A DNA stretch of 14,710 nt. It comes from JANMEX01 sp049696015. Lineage in GTDB: Bacteria > Pseudomonadota > Alphaproteobacteria > Rhizobiales > Rhizobiaceae. Made by a program: the position numbers and the translations under genes. Each line of letters opens with the position of its first letter. The stretch's first letter is position 1. A model generated the notes under the pieces. That model saw only the letters and a list, made by a program, of their open reading frames with translations. It searched no databases and had not been told where the DNA came from. Below, piece by piece: positions 7,713 to 14,585 of this stretch. The DNA lies in assembly GCA_049696015.1 (NCBI GenBank), contig JBAVTG010000208.1, forward strand, positions 1-14,710. Direction: 5' to 3'.

Positions 7713-7833
7713 CGAACCTCCCGTTCAATGCCCACGATTATTTCATTAGTAATATTATTATCACGCTACCCAAGATTATTAGCTTTGCAAGCCGCAAATC
7801 GGAGGTTATGCAAATTTTCTGCCTTGCACGCAT
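7713..7833. promoter_or_regulatory. Divergent promoter region between the GH2 and LacI-type genes
   Basis: This 121-bp interval must drive both divergent genes. For the regulator, TTGCAA (7785-7790) and TATGCA (7807-7812) are separated by 16 bp and make a plausible promoter. A dyad TTTGC-N5-GCAAA (7784-7798) covers its -35 box and could be a LacI-type operator. A second, AT-rich dyad (TAATATTA core at 7750-7757, imperfect 14 bp at 7747-7760) lies on the GH2 side, near where its promoter should be. The GH2 ribosome site GGGAGG is at 7722-7717. Confidence 0.5.
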
Positions 7834-8913
7834 ATGGCCGCACAGGGGGGAGCATTGGGCAAACGCGCGACGATGGTCGATATCGCAGACAAGGCCGGCG
7901 TTTCGCAGGCCACGGTTTCGCTTGTCCTCAACAATGCGCCGAATGTGCGTGTATCTGAAGAAACGCGCAAGCGCGTTAAAGCCTTCGCTTCCGAGCTTGG
8001 TTATCGCAAGGGCCCGGCGCATGCGCTGCTTGCTTCGAGTGCGCGGGTGATCGGCCTGATGATCGACGAGGTGACGACCACGCCATTTGCAGCGCCGCTG
8101 ATTGAGGGTGCACGCGACGAGGCGGCGCAGCATGACTGCATAGTGGCGACGTTCTGCACGGGCGGTGACCCGGAACTGGAGGCTGCGGCGCTTGAGGTGT
8201 TGTCCAGTCTGCGGCTGGTGGGCATCTTGTATTCGACGCTGATCACACAGACGGTGAAACCGCCCGCGAGGCTGATGCAAATACCTTCCATACTTCTGAA
8301 CTGCCGCGACAAGAGCCGCCAACTGCCGAGCGTTGTTCCGGCAGATCTGACGGGCGCCTATGAAGCGACGATGCGATTGGCCCAAGCCGGCCACCGGCGG
8401 ATCGCACATATCCCCGGCGAGCGTTGGGGTGACGCTGCGCTGGACCGCGTCAAAGGCTACCGCGAGGCGCTTGCCAGCAATGACGTCGTATTTGATCCGG
8501 CGCTGGTCAGCGATCCGGCTTGGACTGTGGACAGCGGGCGGGCGGCGACGCTTTCGCTTTTGGGTTTGCCAGACCCGCCAACCGCATTTTTCTGCTTCAA
8601 CGACCGCGCTGCAATCGGCTGCTACGAGGCGCTGCATGTCAAGGGGCTTAGCGTGCCACAGGATGTTTCTGTGATCGGCTTCGACGACGAGGATCTGGTG
8701 GCGCACCTGCTGCCGCCTCTGACCACCATGGTACTGCCGCATGACGAGATGGCGCGCTGGGCAGTTAATGAATTGATCAGGCTTGAAGGCAAGGCGTGGC
8801 CGCCTGCGCACCCGCGCCGAGTCAAGACCGAATGCGCCTTGGTTGAGCGCCAATCTGTCGGATCTGCTCCCGAACTGAAACGGGGCTCGATTGGACTGCA
8901 CCAGAAACTCTGA
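7834..8913 (+). CDS. LacI-family transcriptional regulator
   Basis: This is a sugar-responsive DNA-binding protein of up to 359 residues. The N-terminal helix-turn-helix is canonical (MVDIADKAGVSQATVSLVLN, residues 14-33), followed by the hinge and a periplasmic-binding-protein-like sensor domain starting at RVIGLMIDEV. The segment FFCFNDRAAIGCYEAL and the VSVIGFDDEDL motif are typical of the family. The ATG at 7834 has no ribosome site; an in-frame TTG at 7855, just after AGGGGGGAG, would start the protein at GKRATMVDIAD, the usual LacI N-terminus, and may be the real start. It diverges from the GH2 gene and probably shares a transcript with the ArsR-type gene 38 bp downstream. It likely represses the neighbouring operons until a sugar is bound, an inference from family and position. 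Confidence 0.93.
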   Translation: MAAQGGALGKRATMVDIADKAGVSQATVSLVLNNAPNVRVSEETRKRVKAFASELGYRKGPAHALLASSARVIGLMIDEVTTTPFAAPLIEGARDEAAQHDCIVATFCTGGDPELEAAALEVLSSLRLVGILYSTLITQTVKPPARLMQIPSILLNCRDKSRQLPSVVPADLTGAYEATMRLAQAGHRRIAHIPGERWGDAALDRVKGYREALASNDVVFDPALVSDPAWTVDSGRAATLSLLGLPDPPTAFFCFNDRAAIGCYEALHVKGLSVPQDVSVIGFDDEDLVAHLLPPLTTMVLPHDEMARWAVNELIRLEGKAWPPAHPRRVKTECALVERQSVGSAPELKRGSIGLHQKL

Positions 8914-8951
8914 TATGAACCCCGACCAATCCAGAATTCTGCGGGGGGCGC

Positions 8952-9881
8952 ATGAGCCGGAATTTTCTTGTCGTTGATCCGGAAGACGGGCTCGAAACAC
9001 TCAAGGCGCTGGCATCGGCCGTGCGGGTCAAGGTGCTCAAGCTTTTACATGTCAACGGCCCGATGAATGTCAACGAGATCGCGGCGACGCTCGTGCTGCC
9101 GCAATCGACCATCTCGTCCAATATCCAGATACTGGAAGACGCTGGACTCATCCGCACAGAAACTCAACGGGCCAAGAAGGGCAACCAGAAGATCTGCCAC
9201 ACCTCGTTTGACGAGGTGCTGGTGATGTTTAAGGACGATGCCAATGCACTGAACGCCAACATGATCGAAGTGGCGATGCCGCTCGGGCTTTACACAAGTT
9301 GCGAAGTTTCCGCTCCATGTGGGCTTTGCTCGAATGAGGGCATCATCGGATTGCTGGATGTGCCGAATACGTTTCTCGAACCGGACCGGATGAAGGCGGG
9401 GCTGATCTGGTTCACGCGTGGGTTTCTGGAGTACCAGTTCCCGAACAATGCCAAACTCTCATCCGGCGAAATCGAGTCGATGGAATTTACGATGGAGCTT
9501 TCATCGGAAGTGCCAGGCACGGCTGCCGATTGGCCGTCTGACATCACCGTCGCGGTCAATGGGATGGATGTCGGCACCTGGACTTCGCCCGGAGACTTTG
9601 GCGACAAGCGAGGCGTCTACACGCCTGACTGGTGGAAGCTGAAGGGCAGCCAGTATGGAAAGCTGAAGAGCTGGAGGGTCACCGACAGCGGCACATTCAT
9701 TGACGGGATGAAGATTTCGCCCGTGTCGATCAAGGATCTCGACCTTGAGAACCACCGCTCGATCCGCCTGCGCATCGGCGTCAAGGACGACGCCAAACAC
9801 CCCGGCGGCATCAATATCTTCGGGCGGGGTTTTGGCAATTATGATCAGGACATCGTGCTGAGGCTGACAACCCGTCGCTGA
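8952..9881 (+). CDS. ArsR-type winged-helix regulator with C-terminal beta-rich (putative sugar-sensing) domain
   Basis: This is a 309-residue protein of unusual architecture. Residues about 13-92 are an ArsR-like winged helix: ALASAVRVKVLKLLHVNG, then NEIAATLVLPQSTISSNIQILEDAGLI as the recognition unit. ArsR proteins are normally about 100 residues. Here a Cys triad C117-x5-C123-x2-C126 follows, then about 180 residues rich in strands and aromatics (DITVAVNGMDVGTW, GVYTPDWWKLKGSQYGKLKSW, SIRLRIGVK) that read like a carbohydrate-binding jelly roll. A GGGGGG run just before ATG 8952 may serve as the ribosome site. It follows the LacI-type gene by 38 bp and precedes the arabinosidase operon. 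It probably senses a sugar and/or a metal and controls the glycosidase genes, but the ligand and sign of control are unknown. Confidence 0.8.
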   Translation: MSRNFLVVDPEDGLETLKALASAVRVKVLKLLHVNGPMNVNEIAATLVLPQSTISSNIQILEDAGLIRTETQRAKKGNQKICHTSFDEVLVMFKDDANALNANMIEVAMPLGLYTSCEVSAPCGLCSNEGIIGLLDVPNTFLEPDRMKAGLIWFTRGFLEYQFPNNAKLSSGEIESMEFTMELSSEVPGTAADWPSDITVAVNGMDVGTWTSPGDFGDKRGVYTPDWWKLKGSQYGKLKSWRVTDSGTFIDGMKISPVSIKDLDLENHRSIRLRIGVKDDAKHPGGINIFGRGFGNYDQDIVLRLTTRR

Positions 9882-9886
9882 TCTGC

Positions 9887-9907
9887 CCGCGCCAGCGCGG
9901 ATGTTTT
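9887..9907 (+). terminator. Weak terminator after the ArsR-type gene
   Basis: A GC-rich dyad CCGCGC-CA-GCGCGG (9887-9900), realistically a 5-bp stem with a 4-nt loop, is followed by ATGTTTT. It starts 6 bp after the stop of the ArsR-type gene and would insulate the regulator transcript from the arabinofuranosidase operon. The T-run is short, so some read-through is likely. Confidence 0.45.
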
Positions 9908-9910
9908 CGC

Positions 9911-9939
9911 TTGACGCTTCATGACGGTTGCCGGATATA
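9911..9939 (+). promoter_or_regulatory. Predicted promoter of the arabinofuranosidase operon
   Basis: A strong -35 box, TTGACG (9911-9916), is followed after 17 bp by the AT-rich GATATA (9934-9939); TATATA at 9936 is an alternative with a longer spacer. The -10 region coincides with the operator-like palindrome GGATATATATCC, so a bound regulator would block RNA polymerase. The distance to the GH51 ATG at 9991 leaves a leader of about 45 nt. Confidence 0.55.
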
Positions 9940-9965
9940 TATCCTAACTTCGGATATAAACCGAA
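9932..9965. promoter_or_regulatory. Double operator-like site before the GH51 gene
   Basis: GGATATATATCC (9933-9944) is a perfect 12-bp palindrome. TTCGGATATAAACCGAA (9949-9965) is a second dyad with 5-bp arms. The octamer CGGATATA is shared and repeats at a 19-bp interval (9932-9939 and 9951-9958). The pair covers the -10 box and the start-site region, the usual position for repression. AT-rich ATAT dyads fit ArsR-type regulators, and the ArsR-like gene ends only 51 bp upstream, which makes it the best candidate binder. Confidence 0.55.
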
Positions 9966-9990
9966 AAATCGGGATGATTGGGAGAGCAAC

Positions 9991-11502
9991 ATGAAGGCGT
10001 CGGTCGTCGCACACAGGGACTATACGATTTCGAAAATCGACGACCGCATTTACAGCGCGTTTCTCGAGCATCTTGGCCGGGCGATCTACACCGGCATTTA
10101 TGAGCCGGACCATGCCACCGCCGACAAGAACGGTATGCGCGGCGATGTTGCCCAGCTGGTCAGGGACCTCGACATCCCCTATGTGCGCTATCCGGGCGGC
10201 AATTTTGTTTCCGCTTACAATTGGGAAGACGGCGTCGGCCCGCGCGACCAGCGCCCGGTGCGCCTCGATCTTGCCTGGCACACATCCGACAGCAATGCGG
10301 TTGGCGTGCACGAGTTTCAGGACTGGTGCGACACCGTGGGCACCAAGATGATGCTGGCCATCAATCTCGGCTCGCGCGGCCTTGATGAGGCGCGCAATTT
10401 TGTCGAATATGTCAATGGTCCTACCGGTTCCTATTGGGGCGATCTGCGCAAGAAGAACGGGCGTGCCGAGCCGTTCAATGTCAATCTCTGGTGCCTTGGC
10501 AACGAGATGGACGGACCGTGGCAGGTCGGGCACAAGACGGCGGATGAATACGGCCGTCTGGCAAATGAGACGGCCAAAACCTTGCGTGCGTTTGACAAGA
10601 AACTGGAGCTGGTGGTCTGCGGATCATCCAACTCGGATATGAAGACCTATCCGGAGTGGGAGCGCATTGTCCTTGAGCACACGTATGAATCCGTCGATCA
10701 TATTTCGCTGCACATGTATTTTGCCAACCGGGCGAAAAACACTGCCAACTATCTGGCACTGAATCACAAGCTCGACGCTTACATCGCCACCATCGGCTCG
10801 ACGATCAATCTGGTGAAGGCCAACAAGCGGTCCAAACACAAGGTCTTCATCTCATTTGACGAGTGGAATGTCTGGTATCACTCCAACCAACAAGACCGCG
10901 CCATTCTTGACGGCAATGAAGGCTGGCCGCATGCGCCGCGCTTGCTTGAGGACATTTACAATTTCGAAGACGTGCTGCAGGTCGGCTGCATTCTCAATAC
11001 GTTCATCCGCCGCTCGGACGTGGTGAAGATCGCCTGCATTGCGCAACTGGTGAATGTGATTGCGCCGATCATGACCGATCCGAAGGGCGCGGCCTGGCGT
11101 CAGACAATCTATTACCCCTATTATTTTGCTTCGATCTTCGGCCGCGGCACCGCGCTCAATCTCGCGGTCAAGTCGCCAGGCTATGATGCGGATGTGGCCG
11201 ACAACGTGCCTTATGTCGACGTGTCCGGCGTTCACAATGAGGAAGAGGGCACGGCCACATTCTTCGCTGTCAACCGGCACGGATCGCAAAGCATCGACAT
11301 TGAACTTTCATTGCAGGGTTTCGGCGAGGCCACGATTATCGACCATCAGGTCATGACGCACGGCAGTCTGGAAGCGGTGAATACGGCGGGCGACCAGTCC
11401 AACGTGGCGCCGCGCAAGGGCACGGGCGCGATTGTTGAAGACGATTTGGTGAAAGTGTCCTTGCCGCCCTACTCCTACCAAATGATCCGCGTGAAAGTGT
11501 AG
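9991..11502 (+). CDS. abfA: Intracellular alpha-L-arabinofuranosidase, family GH51
   Basis: This 503-residue enzyme releases terminal alpha-L-arabinofuranose from arabino-oligosaccharides in the cytoplasm. It is recognisable from the IPYVRYPGGNFVSAYNWEDGVGP segment and the catalytic pair: acid/base Glu172 in CLGNEMDGPWQ and nucleophile Glu291 in SFDEWNVWY. These lie three residues before the known Glu175 and Glu294 of the Geobacillus enzyme. A C-terminal beta-sandwich closes the protein, and the length is typical. The frame stays open to an ATG at 9928, but I choose the ATG at 9991 because GGGAGAG lies 4 nt upstream, family N-termini begin near here, and the upstream start would run through the promoter and operator. 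It is the first gene of a three-gene operon; GH127 follows after 13 bp. Confidence 0.95.
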   Translation: MKASVVAHRDYTISKIDDRIYSAFLEHLGRAIYTGIYEPDHATADKNGMRGDVAQLVRDLDIPYVRYPGGNFVSAYNWEDGVGPRDQRPVRLDLAWHTSDSNAVGVHEFQDWCDTVGTKMMLAINLGSRGLDEARNFVEYVNGPTGSYWGDLRKKNGRAEPFNVNLWCLGNEMDGPWQVGHKTADEYGRLANETAKTLRAFDKKLELVVCGSSNSDMKTYPEWERIVLEHTYESVDHISLHMYFANRAKNTANYLALNHKLDAYIATIGSTINLVKANKRSKHKVFISFDEWNVWYHSNQQDRAILDGNEGWPHAPRLLEDIYNFEDVLQVGCILNTFIRRSDVVKIACIAQLVNVIAPIMTDPKGAAWRQTIYYPYYFASIFGRGTALNLAVKSPGYDADVADNVPYVDVSGVHNEEEGTATFFAVNRHGSQSIDIELSLQGFGEATIIDHQVMTHGSLEAVNTAGDQSNVAPRKGTGAIVEDDLVKVSLPPYSYQMIRVKV

Positions 11503-11515
11503 TCAGAGTCCGGAC

Positions 11516-13444
11516 ATGAATGCCACCCGTTTTGCGCCCGTCCCGTTCGTCGACGTCAAACTCACCGGGCGGTTCTGGTGCGAGCGCGTTGAAACCGTAT
11601 TGACCAAAACAATCCCCAGCCAGCACTCCAAACTCGCTGAGTGGACCATCCTTGACGCGCTCAAAATGCCGAGCCCTGCCCCGCCGCTGGTGATACCGCG
11701 CCATGCCAACGGTTTTTCCGTGCAGGTGTTCTGGGACTCGGATGTCGGCAAATGGATCGAGGCAGCGAGCTATGCGCTGGCGCACAGGCGCGACGCGGAC
11801 ATTGAGGCCAAGATCGAGGCGATCGTTGATAATCTGGAAAAGGCGCAAGCGCCAGATGGGTACCTCAACTCCTGGTACCAGACCCGCGAGCCGGAAAACC
11901 GGTTCACCAACCTTCGCGACAATCACGAACTCTACAACGCCGGCCATTTGCTGGAGGGCGCAATCGCCTATTTCCAGACCACGGGCCGCCGCCGGTTTCT
12001 GGATGTCATGGAGCGCTATATCGACCTAATTGGAGTGACATTCGGCACGGGTGCGCACCAGCGTCCGGGATATGATGGTCATCCCGAAATCGAGCTGGCG
12101 TTGATCAAACTCTACCGGCTGACTGGTGAGAAAAAGCGGCTTGATCTGGCCGCCTATTTCGTCAACCAGCGCGGCGCGCAGCCGCATTATTTTGATGAGG
12201 AGGCAGTGGCGCGCGGGACGGACCCGAAGGACTTCACACAGAAAACCCACGAATATTCGCAGTCGCATCTGCCAGTGCGGCAACAGAAAAATGTGGTCGG
12301 CCATGCGGTGCGGGCGATGTATCTCTACACCGCGATGGCGGATCTGGCCAAAGAGCTTGGTGAGGAAAGCCTGAAGCGCGCCTGTGAGACGCTGTGGGAC
12401 GATGTGATACTGACAAAGATGTACGTCACGGCCGGGCTTGGGCCGTCGGAGCACAATGAGGGCTTCACCAAAGACTACGACCTGCCCAACGCCACCGCCT
12501 ATGCCGAGACCTGCGCATCCGTCGCACTGATATTCTGGGCGCAGCGGATGCTACATCTCGACTTTGACGGAATATATGCCGACATTCTGGAGACTGCGCT
12601 TTACAATGGCGCGCTGAGCGGGCTTTCGCGCGACGGTGTCAGCTATTTCTATGCCAACCCACTGGAAAGCGACGGTACGGCCAAGCGCTGGACTTGGCAC
12701 AATTGCCCGTGCTGCACCATGAATGTGTCGCGGCTCGTGGCATCGGTTGCGGGATATTTTGTCTCGGTGAAGGACGATGGCGCGGCGTTTCATATTTACG
12801 GCGGTTCGGAATTTTCCGCAGAGTTCTCAGGCGTGGCTGTGAAGTTCTCCGAGACCAGCAACTATCCATGGGATGGTGTGGTGTCGATCAAGATTGACCC
12901 GCTTAAGCCGGTGAATTTTGGCCTGAGCCTGCGCATTCCTGGCTGGTGCCTGGGTGCGAGCTTGAGCGTGAATGGACAGACCATCGATGTCGCGGCAAAC
13001 AGCAAGCTTGGCTATGTTACCGTTGCAAGAGCTTGGCAGGCAGGGGATGTCATCACGCTTGATCTGCCAATGCCTCCGGAGAAGATTTACGCGCACCCGA
13101 ATGTCTCGATGAACGCCGGACGGGTGGCATTGCAGCGCGGGCCGCTCGTCTATTGCGTCGAGGAGATGGACCATCCGGGCGGGGCGGTGCAACGATTTCG
13201 GCTGCCGCGCGGTTGCGAATTGTCTACGACGGAACGAGCGGAGCTTTTTGACGGCATTGTCATGCTTGAAAGCAAAGCAACGTCCGTCGATCCGCAGGAA
13301 TTTGGAACCCTCTATCGCAACAGCCCGCCGTTGGAAGCCGCTGCCAAACTCACTGCATTGCCCTATTTTCTCTGGAACAACCGGGGCCAGGGGTCCATGC
13401 TGGTCTGGATTGCGGAAAGCACAAATCACATCAATCAAATTTGA
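11516..13444 (+). CDS. Beta-L-arabinofuranosidase-type glycoside hydrolase, family GH127
   Basis: This 642-residue protein belongs to the former DUF1680 family, whose founding enzyme HypBA1 of Bifidobacterium longum cleaves beta-L-arabinofuranosides with a zinc-bound cysteine nucleophile. The signature residues are present: Glu315 in SEHNEGF (equivalent to acid/base Glu322), Glu331 and Cys333 in AETCAS (Glu338 and Cys340), and the NCPCCTMN motif with Cys397, Cys399 and Cys400 (Cys415, nucleophile Cys417, Cys418). Spacing agrees throughout, so the enzyme should be active. There is no signal peptide. The ATG at 11516 lies 13 bp after the GH51 stop with only a weak ribosome site, suggesting translational coupling. 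Pairing with GH51 suggests substrates carrying both alpha- and beta-arabinofuranose. Other GH127 members act on different sugars, such as one in rhamnogalacturonan II, so the exact substrate is uncertain. Confidence 0.92.
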   Translation: MNATRFAPVPFVDVKLTGRFWCERVETVLTKTIPSQHSKLAEWTILDALKMPSPAPPLVIPRHANGFSVQVFWDSDVGKWIEAASYALAHRRDADIEAKIEAIVDNLEKAQAPDGYLNSWYQTREPENRFTNLRDNHELYNAGHLLEGAIAYFQTTGRRRFLDVMERYIDLIGVTFGTGAHQRPGYDGHPEIELALIKLYRLTGEKKRLDLAAYFVNQRGAQPHYFDEEAVARGTDPKDFTQKTHEYSQSHLPVRQQKNVVGHAVRAMYLYTAMADLAKELGEESLKRACETLWDDVILTKMYVTAGLGPSEHNEGFTKDYDLPNATAYAETCASVALIFWAQRMLHLDFDGIYADILETALYNGALSGLSRDGVSYFYANPLESDGTAKRWTWHNCPCCTMNVSRLVASVAGYFVSVKDDGAAFHIYGGSEFSAEFSGVAVKFSETSNYPWDGVVSIKIDPLKPVNFGLSLRIPGWCLGASLSVNGQTIDVAANSKLGYVTVARAWQAGDVITLDLPMPPEKIYAHPNVSMNAGRVALQRGPLVYCVEEMDHPGGAVQRFRLPRGCELSTTERAELFDGIVMLESKATSVDPQEFGTLYRNSPPLEAAAKLTALPYFLWNNRGQGSMLVWIAESTNHINQI

Positions 13445-13454
13445 GGAACACATT

Positions 13455-14444
13455 ATGCAATACCGCCGTTTGGGAAAATCAGGTCTGCAGGTCAGCGAGT
13501 TTTCGCTGGGTTCATGGGTCACCTTCAGCAAGCAGGTGCATGAAGCAGATGCTTTGAAGCTGATGACGACGGCCTATGAGGCGGGGATTAACTTCTTCGA
13601 CAATGCCGAAGGCTATGAGGCGGGCCAATCCGAGTTCCTCATGGGCAAGGCGCTGAAGAAGCTCAACTGGACTCGCGACAGCTTTGCTGTGTCCAGCAAG
13701 GTCTTTTGGGGCGGTTCCAAACCGACGCAGCGCGGCCTATCACGCAAGCACGTGACCGACGCTTGCCACGCCGCACTGAAACGTCTGCAGGTTGATTATC
13801 TTGACCTCTATTTCTGCCACCGCCCCGACATCGACACGCCGATCGAGGAGACCGTGCGGGCTATGCATGATCTCGTTCAACAGGGCAAAGTGCTGTACTG
13901 GGGCACATCAGAATGGTCCGGTCAGCAGATCACGGAAGCTTGGGCGGTTGCGCGCGAGCTGCGTATCACACCGCCAGCGATGGAGCAGCCGCAGTATAAT
14001 TTCTTCGAGCGCGACAAGGTCGAGCGTGATTACTTGCCGGTTTACAGTCTCGCCGGCACCGGCACGACAATTTGGTCTCCATTGGCGTCAGGCGTTCTGA
14101 CCGGCAAGTATAACAAGGGCATTCCTTCGGACAGCCGCCTCAATCTTCCCGGCTATGAATGGCTGAAAGCTGAGTGGGAAAGCCCGGCGGGCAAGGCAAA
14201 ACTGGCCAAGATCGAAAAATTGGCCGAGCTCGCCGAAAAAACCGGCATGCCGATCCATCACATGGCCCTCCTCTGGTGTTTGTCGAACCCGCATGTCTCG
14301 ACAGTCATCTTGGGCGCCTCGAAGGAGAGCCAATTGAAGGACAATCTGGCGGCGCTTGAAAGCCGTCATCTGATGACCGATGCACTCAAGGACAAGATCG
14401 AGAAGATTCTGGGCAACGCACCGGAAGCACCGCGTCGGTATTGA
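13455..14444 (+). CDS. Aldo/keto reductase (potassium-channel beta-subunit-like)
   Basis: This is a 329-residue NADP(H)-dependent oxidoreductase of the barrel-shaped aldo/keto reductase superfamily. The catalytic tetrad is visible: Asp49 and Tyr54 in FFDNAEGYEAG, Lys82 in SSKVFWGG and His122 in FCHRPD. The cofactor end is represented by STVILGASKESQLKDNL. The TRDSF/SSK and LQVDYLDLYFCHRPD patterns place it with the voltage-gated potassium channel beta-subunit-like group. The frame extends upstream into the GH127 gene, but the ATG at 13455 is chosen because GAGGAAC overlaps the GH127 stop 6 nt before it and the MQYRRLGKSGLQVS N-terminus is typical. As the third gene of the arabinosidase operon it may oxidise or reduce a released pentose or another aldose; this is inferred. 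Confidence 0.93.
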   Translation: MQYRRLGKSGLQVSEFSLGSWVTFSKQVHEADALKLMTTAYEAGINFFDNAEGYEAGQSEFLMGKALKKLNWTRDSFAVSSKVFWGGSKPTQRGLSRKHVTDACHAALKRLQVDYLDLYFCHRPDIDTPIEETVRAMHDLVQQGKVLYWGTSEWSGQQITEAWAVARELRITPPAMEQPQYNFFERDKVERDYLPVYSLAGTGTTIWSPLASGVLTGKYNKGIPSDSRLNLPGYEWLKAEWESPAGKAKLAKIEKLAELAEKTGMPIHHMALLWCLSNPHVSTVILGASKESQLKDNLAALESRHLMTDALKDKIEKILGNAPEAPRRY

Positions 14445-14485
14445 GCAAGAGGCGTGTGGCGGCGGCGCTTGCAGTTGTCCGTTCA

Positions 14486-14549
14486 CACTGAGACAGTGCT
14501 GACCGTTGACTCACCACCGGGCTGTCTCAGCTGGCTGAGATCCGCCCGG
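14486..14549. repeat. Interlocking inverted repeats after the aldo/keto reductase gene
   Basis: CTGAGACAG (14488-14496) is the exact complement of CTGTCTCAG (14523-14531). The latter can instead pair with CTGAGA (14535-14540) inside a larger hairpin whose outer arms CCGGGC (14517-14522) and GCCCGG (14544-14549) also match. A small CACTG-AGA-CAGTG hairpin occupies 14486-14498. No T-run follows, so it is not an obvious terminator. It could be a decayed mobile-element end or a transcript-protecting structure. Confidence 0.5.
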
Positions 14550-14585
14550 ACAGCAGATCGACCCGGCGGCTCCGCAACAGAGCGG

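Noticed and set aside
7738..9000. 420-residue open frame on the minus strand opposite the LacI-type gene
   Set aside because: It is low-complexity, rich in Arg, Gln and His, and shows no motifs. It is the antisense shadow of a real GC-rich gene that has clear LacI-family features.
9928..9990. Longer GH51 start at the ATG at 9928, adding 21 residues
   Set aside because: It has no ribosome site, would translate through the promoter and operator dyads, and is not expected from GH51 N-termini. The ATG at 9991 has GGGAGAG in the right place.
13248..13454. Aldo/keto reductase start at 13248 inside the GH127 gene
   Set aside because: The extra 69 residues are a shifted-frame reading of GH127 and unlike any reductase N-terminus. 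The ATG at 13455 has a clear ribosome site.
14517..14549. Terminator for the arabinosidase operon
   Set aside because: The hairpin is strong, but no T-run follows on either strand in the relevant position, so it is listed as an inverted repeat only.
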